A DNA stretch of 15,354 bases. Source: Conidiobolus incongruus B7586 (Eukaryota > Entomophthoromycota > Entomophthoromycetes > Entomophthorales > Conidiobolaceae). The position numbers and the translations under genes are program-made. The stretch lies in the NCBI GenBank assembly GCA_000697335.1, contig JNEM01003718.1, positions 1-15,354 on the forward strand. Reading direction: 5' to 3'. Positions 8,301 to 15,354 of this stretch are shown piece by piece. The notes under the pieces are model-generated. The model saw only the letters and a list, made by a program, of their open reading frames with translations, searched no databases and had not been told where the DNA came from. Each line of letters starts with the position of its first letter. Within the stretch, counting starts at the first letter, position 1.

Positions 8301-10300
8301 TCACAAAGGAATAAACATTTAGTATTAAAAAAGATAAATATATATACTAATCAACACCTATTTTTAGCTAGGAAATAGAAATTTTTAATAAAAATATGAT
8401 TTAAATAGCAAATTAATCGCTCTTTATACATATTATATTATATTATATTCTGAGTACTGATTACATCAATGGATTTCAAATCTTAATTATCAATTTTTTA
8501 AAATTCTGTTAATTTTTTATGTAAAAACTTTATCAAACTATTGATATGAGAAAATAAAGGCAATAAATTATATTGAATGATATATTAATGAATAGACTTA
8601 TACTCTATGGATCTTATAAAACATTACTAAAAATATCAAATAATTTATGTGAAGAAATTAATATGGAAAGTATACGAATAATAATCAATAGCTAGATTAA
8701 GTACAATAATGAACAAAATGTTAAATTTGATATTTAATGTGATATTAAATAAATATTAAAAAAATTAAATTATTAATTTTTAATCAAAATTGCATTTTTC
8801 TTTATTTAAATTAATTATATTCATATTATAACTTTTTAAAATATTAACAAATAAAAGATATCAAATAACAGACAAATCAAAATCAAATAATTATAAAATA
8901 CATTGAAACTTAATAATAATCAATTAGTACATTTTAATAATAAACAATACCTCAATACTAAATTATTTGAGATAAATTCATATTAAAATCCAATTTCGTA
9001 GGCGGAATTATAATTAAGTTAGTTATTAAAATTATTTTTCTGAATAATATGTTAATATTTTCAAATAATCTTTCTATAAAAGTTTCGAAATAATTAAATT
9101 TAGTTATTAAGCATTTTTTCGTTGTATATAATTGAAATCTAATGTCATATATATATATATCAAGATATAGAAAATATAACCTCAAGCAAATGAATAAATG
9201 CTTGAACCATATATAAATGATAATTCATTTAGTAAAAAAGATTTTATTTACAATCTATTCTAAAAAAGAAAAAATAATTTCGTTGAAACATTGAACCAAT
9301 TTGTGTAACAAGCAATAGTTTTTAATGTAGATAGAATTAATTGGATATAATTCATATGGAATGTCTGATCCAAAAATTGACATATTTATATATTATAAAT
9401 AAGAATAGCAAAAGGGCTGTTTGATTGTACTAAGCTATAGAAATATTGGTCTATTATTATAACCATAATACAACTCAAAGTATTTTGATTCTATTTGAGT
9501 AGAAAAAAGTAATAATATTTAAAATTAAATTATATTGATAATTATGATTTAGGTGTTTATTTTTAACAATATAATGAAACAACAATAAATATTTAAGAGG
9601 ACATTTTAATTTCCATAAACTTTACTATGAAAATTATATTCTACAATATTTAAAATTTCGAGGATTCAATTATTTATTATCGTAAACATATAAAATATAA
9701 ATTGCTCTAAAGTATTCAATCATATATTTCAAATTAATCATAATGGTTTTATATTTATACAATGCATTATTAATTATAAAATATATTCGATAAAAAATTA
9801 TTTCGCACACTTAATAAATCATTAGTATATTTTTTACATGGTTCAGTGAATTATTTTGTGTCATAAAAATAATAAAATAAAATAATTTGATTCATATATA
9901 TACAAATTTTGAGATATTTTGAACAAATTATGCTAATGTTATATTCAATCATATTACTAAGAATATACAATCAAGGTAATTTCTTAATTAGCATAAATTA
10001 TTATTTTCAATAAATTTTTTGTGGTTTAATTAATTATAACTAAAGCCATTCATCAATTTTGGTAGTGATTGATTTCAACATCAATTCTTTGAATAATATA
10101 TTGAACTCTTATGATTGTGTTTTGATTATTTTAATGATTTTATATGAAGCGTAATGCAAAATTTTCTTCAATAATTATTTGTTTGAATATTAATTTTTGA
10201 TTATTTACAAAAAATTCTTTATTACAAGTAAATTATATAAAATCTGATATGAATGTCCAAAATTTTGTAATATTTAGATGTATTTTAAAGAAAATGTGTA
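8301..10300. other. AT-rich intergenic DNA, no gene seen
   Basis: I find only A/T-rich sequence with short simple repeats here. A 75-codon minus-strand open frame (8958-9185) consists largely of Ile, Leu, Tyr and Phe, includes a translated AT repeat, and is taken as chance. Confidence 0.6.
8431..8449. repeat. pentamer TATTA tandem repeat, nearly four copies
   Basis: TATTA is repeated three full times plus four bases, without interruption. It is a short microsatellite. Confidence 0.8.
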
Positions 10301-10883
10301 GACCTAAAATTCCTTAATCGGAAAGGATATTCCATAGCAGTCTTTACATTTCATAAGAAAAATATGGAGTCATTTTCATCAAACCTGGAATCTTCATTTC
10401 AGACTGATATTTATTTTGTGAGCTATGGGTATTAATTAGCTTATTCATAATTTAAAGATTATATTATTTAATATTAAGTTTCATTAAATAATAGTGGATT
10501 TTTAATTGAGTAATGGTATCTGGTTGCTTGAATTCAATAATAAGTATGGCGAATAAAATATATTTATGTTTCATATCTATGATTTAATGCAATATATGAG
10601 ATCCTCCAAAAATTATAAATATATGATAATATTTATTATTTTAATCGGAAAATTGTGAAATTAAAACATTTAGTCATTAAAGTATTTCAAATAATATAAT
10701 ATTTTTAGAGTTAATTATATTCAATTATAAAATATTATTACTTTAAGAACCCTCGAATTTCCTTCAAATAGTGTGATGTTTTGCATTGCATTTTTCGGAT
10801 GTTATTTATTCATCATTCCAACTACTAATAATCTTTTGTTGACAAAAAATTTATTTTCAGTTATACCCGTAACTCCCAAATAA
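10301..10883 (+). promoter_or_regulatory. 5' flank of the zinc-cluster pseudogene with TCGGA sites
   Basis: TCGGA occurs at 10318, 10645 and 10795, all in + orientation. The first two sit in an identical 11-mer, TTAATCGGAAA (10314-10324 and 10641-10651). A splice-acceptor-like TTTATTTTCAG ends near 10860. The flank cannot be convincingly aligned with the 5' flank of the intact paralogue, apart from the shared CGG-bearing sites. Confidence 0.3.
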
Positions 10884-12530
10884 TCAGCCCATTTAGGCCA
10901 GTAGTTCTTATGTCATGCAATATTGTCGTCAGCCTAAAGTACCATGTGATCGGGAGAAGCCATTCTGGAAGCAGTGCATCCATGCAGGAATATGCATTCA
11001 GTATACTCCAGTCAAAGTAAAATCTAAATCTAAATAAAAATACTTGAAATTAATAATGCCAAGTCCAGAATCAGGAAGTGATGAAGGGTGGAGTTCATCA
11101 AGTAGTAGTTGGGAGCCAAGCTCAGACTCAAGCGAACTGTTAACCATTAAAACAATTCATCCAAATTTACCAATATTCAAATGGAGCGAAGTAGTAAATG
11201 AATCAACACAAAAATTGATTAAAGCGATTGATGAAACCCAACTGGTCCTCTTAGTAAGTTATATTCAACTTATACCTAAGATTTATGGTATACTTCACAG
11301 TTCATATTTAATGATGTTAATGATAGAATTTCCTTGTATACTTTATAGTATACTAGAACTTGAAGGCAATTATATTTCTGAAACACAAAACCCGGATAAA
11401 TTGCCAATAAAGATAACCAATGACAATGTTATGGAAATAGCAGACAAGGCCATGGAACTTCAACGCGAAACAAGAAAAGGTCACCCTGTACTTGGCGTTG
11501 CCTATTCCAATCTTACTTTTTTATATTTTGTTGAACAATAATTCGAGTTAGGATGGTGGAATGCACGATTAGGGTGTAAGCTTGTTCAAATAATCTGTTT
11601 AGAGAGAATTGTTGATAGTTCTAATGAATTAATTCCAATCGATAACCCCAGTGCTCTAGATAACGAAAATAGAACCCAGTCTTGGTGGGAAATTTACTTA
11701 CAATATATTTCATTTGGATTACTCTACGACCGCCCATGATATTTCCAAGATTATGATCTTCCATTCTTGACTCCAATATAATTTCAACTGAAATGCCCTG
11801 TTTATTACCTCCAATTCCATCAACCTTATCATACTGTTTGGACCAAGTCAACCCAGAGAGTATGACATCACAGTACACTGGAATTACAAGCATTGAAACA
11901 TCCACCAAACCAAGTGAATATTGAGAACTTTTTAATTGTCCTTCAACACAGACTTAAACTGTTCAACCAACCTATGAAGGACCCCAATTATCATAGCGTT
12001 AAAAATACTCAATGGCACCTGGAGTACCAATCTCTATTAATTTAATGCAGATAATGGATCAATTATATAACAAAGCAATTTTTTCATAAATCACCCCCTT
12101 CAAAGTGCTATTCTTCCTATCAATATTCATTTGGATCAAGTGATTGTAGCTATGATAATTAATATGATGATAGATGATATAGTAATTTTGTTAGAATACA
12201 AAAATCTTCAATTGCCGTCCTTAATCTCGCAAATAATTTAGCCCAATAGTTTTTCAAGCAGCTATTTACAATTCCAAACTCTATCAATGGCTCATGTGTT
12301 ATACCGATGTCACAATGTCTTCGTCAAAATAAATGCAATTTCGAGTTGTATCTTATTTTTTTTATCAATGCACATTACCTCCTTAGGCACCAAGTTTGAT
12401 TGGAATTGCCAAAAATGAAATCATCAAACTAAATACAAAATTTTCAATATTTGTCACACATTGACCGAAAATAAAAGAATATTTTCAGCAAAAGATAGAT
12501 ATGATAATCAAAAAAATCAGTCTACGCTAA
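10884..12530 (+). pseudogene. decayed paralogue of the zinc-cluster factor
   Basis: The sequence can be aligned from just before the zinc finger to the final TAA (12528-12530) of the intact gene at 5892-7541. Shared blocks include CIHAGIC-QYTPVK, MEIADKAMEL, HPVLGVAYSNL, LDNE..SWW.IY and YFQQK.D near the end. Damage: no ATG at the expected start; a one-base deletion within the finger (about 10919); zinc ligand Cys29 is now Trp and Cys39 is Ile; in-frame stops at 11035, 11539, 11737, 11779, 11863, 12043 and 12052, with more beyond; and two further frameshifts near 12090 and 12255. It lies about 3.3 kb downstream on the same strand, so it is probably a tandem duplicate. It has no intron and no poly(A) tail, but the intact copy also lacks introns, so retroposition is not formally excluded. 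Confidence 0.93.
11056..11541 (+). other. residual open frame inside the pseudogene
   Basis: From ATG 11056 to TAA 11539-11541, 161 codons remain open. They cover the Ser-rich linker and the first part of the regulatory region, up to about residue 220 of the intact protein, and lack the whole DNA-binding finger. If transcribed it could give a finger-less fragment, but the simpler view is a surviving stretch of a recently dead gene. A longer frame beginning at TTG 11044 is not a credible start. Confidence 0.5.
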
Positions 12531-13879
12531 TTACTTGATTTTGGACTTTAATTATTTTTAATTTAAAATATTTGATATTAATATTATGAAAAGATATTTT
12601 ATTTGATATTTTGATTTTTCCAAGATTTAATTAATATCTATATTTGATGTGTTATTATGATAATAACATCTATTAAATACATTTTTAATATTGTATAATG
12701 ATAATAAATATTGAGATAAATATCAAAGATTGTTAACTTTCATAATATACATACTTTGATATTTTGCTATATTACTCTTAATTTACCTAAAAAATATCAA
12801 ATTGACAGAGTTATTTTAGTTAATTTAAATACATTATTATATTAATTACAATAATAATTTAATAGCTTTACTCTTTATTTTAATTTTTCATCTTTAATTT
12901 CAAATTTCTGATTATAATAGCAGGAAGTATAAATTACTAGTTTTCGTTACTTATTTTGACTATGGATTAAATATATATATATTATTTAATATCCTGTTTG
13001 ATGAAAATTTAAGGATTTTAAATATTATATGGATTTATAAGTGTTTAATAAATATCAAATATAAATATTTTATATATGGTATAATATATTTTATATAATA
13101 ATAAAAAAATTAAATTATTAACTAATGAAAACAAAACCAATATTATTTATGTAAAAATAATATAATGTAATAATTGATATTATCTTTATTTCTTTTTAAA
13201 ATCAAATTATAATATATTTTCCAATATATTATAATTTGTTTAAAAACAATAATTTTTATTATTTATATATTTCCTTTAATTTCAAAATTAATAATTCATT
13301 ATTTTTAATAAAAAAATAATACTATTTAAATAGATAGTGATATTTTGTTTTTTTATTTTTTCAAGGAATTTTATTTAATTATCTCTTACTCAAAATTCCT
13401 AATATATAATCATTGATGTCAAAAAACTATATAATACTAATGTTAATATATTGAAAAAAAAATCCTTGTATTTATTTAATGAAAACAATATAGTTAAGTA
13501 AAAGAATAATATATTAGGTATTTTATTATGGATTATAATATGAAAAAAATTAATTAAATTCAACAATCAAAACCTGAATATCAATGCTATTATCTATGAT
13601 ATTAAATTATGAATAGATTTATAATTTGAACACTCTCGATCTCATAAATATATCAAAATAACAGGATTATTCATAAATATGTACTTTTATTATTTTTTAA
13701 TTCTCCCATATGAATTTTGGAAATTCATTTATTTGTAAATATTGAATTATGCAAATGGATAATTTCATTGGTGAAGATAGATAAAAATATATCGTTTATA
13801 TCATTCAATTCAAAGGGTAAATTAGATAAAATTAAAACGAAAAATTTATTTTAATTCATGTTTTCTATATTATTCTTAA
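12531..13879. other. AT-rich intergenic DNA, no gene seen
   Basis: Nothing coding is supported here. It contains long A/T runs and one perfect hairpin, listed separately. Confidence 0.6.
13203..13238. repeat. perfect inverted repeat, 16-bp arms, 4-base loop
   Basis: The arm CAAATTATAATATATT (13203-13218) is followed by TTCC and then its exact reverse complement (13223-13238). The next flanking bases do not pair. It is the longest perfect hairpin I found in the window and lies about 670 bases beyond the pseudogene. It may be a miniature transposon relic, a slippage or replication product, or a 3'-end structure; no target-site duplication is obvious. Confidence 0.85.
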
Positions 13880-14053
13880 TTGAATTTCAAGATAGTCAGC
13901 TTGCAACCTACTACTTTGATTAATAGTAATAAGGAAATATGGAAAAATTATTATATAAGTGTAAATCTTGAGTCAATTTTCAAGGTTAAACTTGATTATT
14001 CATGGAAACTGCTTCATTTTGCCGAATCTAAAAAAATTCATCCAAGCACATGA
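13880..14053 (+). other. 58-codon open stretch, possible exon relic
   Basis: The frame is open from just after a TAA (13877-13879) to TGA at 14051-14053 and has no in-frame ATG. The peptide has two Trp and several Glu, His, Ser and Pro, for example LDYSWKLLHFAESKKIHPST at its end, so it is less like noise than other open runs nearby. Runs of this length are nevertheless expected a few times by chance in six frames of DNA this rich in A+T. I do not recognise a family. Confidence 0.2.
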
Positions 14054-14076
14054 ATATTTTAATTCCAATCATATTA

Positions 14077-14110
14077 GCTTAATTAATTTGAATATTCATA
14101 TTAATTGAGC
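14077..14110. repeat. 11-bp-arm hairpin with one G:T pair
   Basis: GCTTAATTAAT (14077-14087) pairs with ATTAATTGAGC (14100-14110) except for one wobble. The loop itself holds the palindrome TGAATATTCA (14089-14098). It begins 24 bases after the stop of the open stretch at 13880-14053. Confidence 0.6.
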
Positions 14111-15354
14111 GTTATTATCTTAGATACATTAGGAAAGTTGAGTAAATATATAATATTTATTAAAAAACCAAAATATTTTTGTTTATTAAAGGAAATAATT
14201 TGAATTCGAATCAATAATTTAATATTACTATTGAAACCAAGCATATTTCAAAGGAATTTTATGTTAAAAGCTATGTAAATATATCTAATGCATTGTGTAA
14301 TAAGGTTTTTAGATTCAAAATGATTTGTATGTAGTTTGATTTATTTTTTAAATTAATCCATCATTATATTGAATTTCCCAATAAGTGTATTCTTAGATAT
14401 TTTCATTTATTATACACAACTAACTAATATATCATAAAGAAATAGAGTTTTTTAATTTATTAAAGAATAATTTGATCTTTCACTTTATAAATCTTTTCCT
14501 ATCATACAATATTAAATCCAAATTAGTTCAACTATTATTTTTAAAACTGATACTAATTAGAATTTTTATTTATATATATGTATATATATTTAATAGATAT
14601 ATGGACTTTTAATATATCTTTAAATGGTATTATAACACTTGATCTGAAATTAATATATTAATATATATTAATTTTATATTATTTAATTTATATAAAGTTA
14701 AGTTTTATTTATATATTATGTAATTATAATATGATTAACTTGATGGTAATTTGCCTGAGTTTTTTTACCACTCGATTTATTTCTTTAAAATAATATTATC
14801 CCAGAAAGCATATTATTTTATTCTAAAGGTTTTATTTTTTAAAAAGCTTATCTCACCTTTAAATACTATCTTTAGTTAATAATTGGATTATAAAAAAGTC
14901 ATTGTCATAAAAATAAATATAAAAAGTCAATAAACATATAATAAATTAATAAAAATAATAATAATAATATTTCATATTTTAATAGAATTATTAAAATAAT
15001 ATCATTATTTAATATTAAAAATTTTATTTTTATATATAATAATTAGTATCAGGTAAATGTTCTTATTTTAGAAAAACTCTGTATAAAAATATTGATAATT
15101 TTTATGAATTATTATTAATAAAATTATATTTATTTTCCAAATCATTTATATTAATTTAAAATCAAATTATTTTATATTATGGAATTGTTTTAATTAAAAA
15201 ATATAATAATTTAATATCGAAAATATTTTTAAAATATAATATATATAACCAGATTATATAATACTTTGAATTAATTTATTTTGATATATATAATACTTAA
15301 GCTATTTTTAAAAATAATTTATCTATTTTTCAAATTTTTTTGAAATAAAAAAAA
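14111..15354. other. AT-rich intergenic DNA, no gene seen
   Basis: This is A/T-rich sequence with simple repeats, such as an AAT run at about 14955-14968 and a TATATATATGTATATATA tract near 14570-14590. I see no coding or RNA gene. Confidence 0.6.

Noticed and set aside
8958-9185. 75-codon open frame on the minus strand
   Set aside because: Same noise composition, with a translated AT microsatellite inside it and no recognisable motif.
11621-11908. 95-codon frame antisense to the pseudogene
   Set aside because: It is a shadow of the decayed paralogue; its openness follows from the codon content of the + strand.
11539-12054. Recoded stop codons (alternative genetic code) to explain the pseudogene
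   Set aside because: TAA and TGA both interrupt this copy and frameshifts are also present, while the intact paralogue uses an ordinary reading with TAA as its stop.
14195-14215. GAATTCGAATC as a tRNA B-box
   Set aside because: No partner A-box or cloverleaf stems can be drawn around it.

Overview
The window looks like nuclear DNA of a very AT-rich fungus. The intergenic DNA is roughly 80% or more A+T, while the one intact gene is about 35% G+C by spot count. That gene encodes a Zn(II)2Cys6 zinc-cluster transcription factor, a family almost confined to fungi. It is intronless, short before its finger and rich in Ile, Asn and Lys. The base composition and the presence of duplicated zinc-cluster genes would fit an early-diverging fungus such as the Conidiobolus/Entomophthorales group, but this placement is inference and no marker gene here fixes it.

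Layout. Positions 1-5440 are AT-rich DNA with no intact gene. Within it lie a possible coding relic (about 720-1050), a sharply bounded G+C-richer island (about 3561-3960) that is either a decayed gene or a structured RNA, several palindromes, and an 80-base block of interleaved inverted repeats (4767-4845). Positions 5441-5891 form the G-rich 5' flank of the transcription factor gene, with three CGG triplets and two tiny upstream reading frames, one of which ends across the main start codon. The intact gene is 5892-7541. Positions 7542-10300 are AT-rich and gene-free; the first 700 bases are strongly C-over-G on the + strand. Positions 10301-10883 flank a second, dead copy of the same gene and carry three TCGGA sites. 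The pseudogene spans about 10884-12530. The remainder, to 15354, is AT-rich with a perfect 16-bp-arm hairpin (13203-13238) and a 58-codon open stretch of uncertain meaning (13880-14053).

How the parts relate. The two zinc-cluster loci are same-strand paralogues about 3.3 kb apart. They can be aligned from the zinc finger to the stop codon. The second carries many in-frame stops, at least three frameshifts and loss of zinc ligands. Their differences include many synonymous changes in identically translated stretches and codon-sized gaps, so the copies probably diverged as working genes before one died. No intact transposon, tRNA, rRNA or CRISPR array was recognised.
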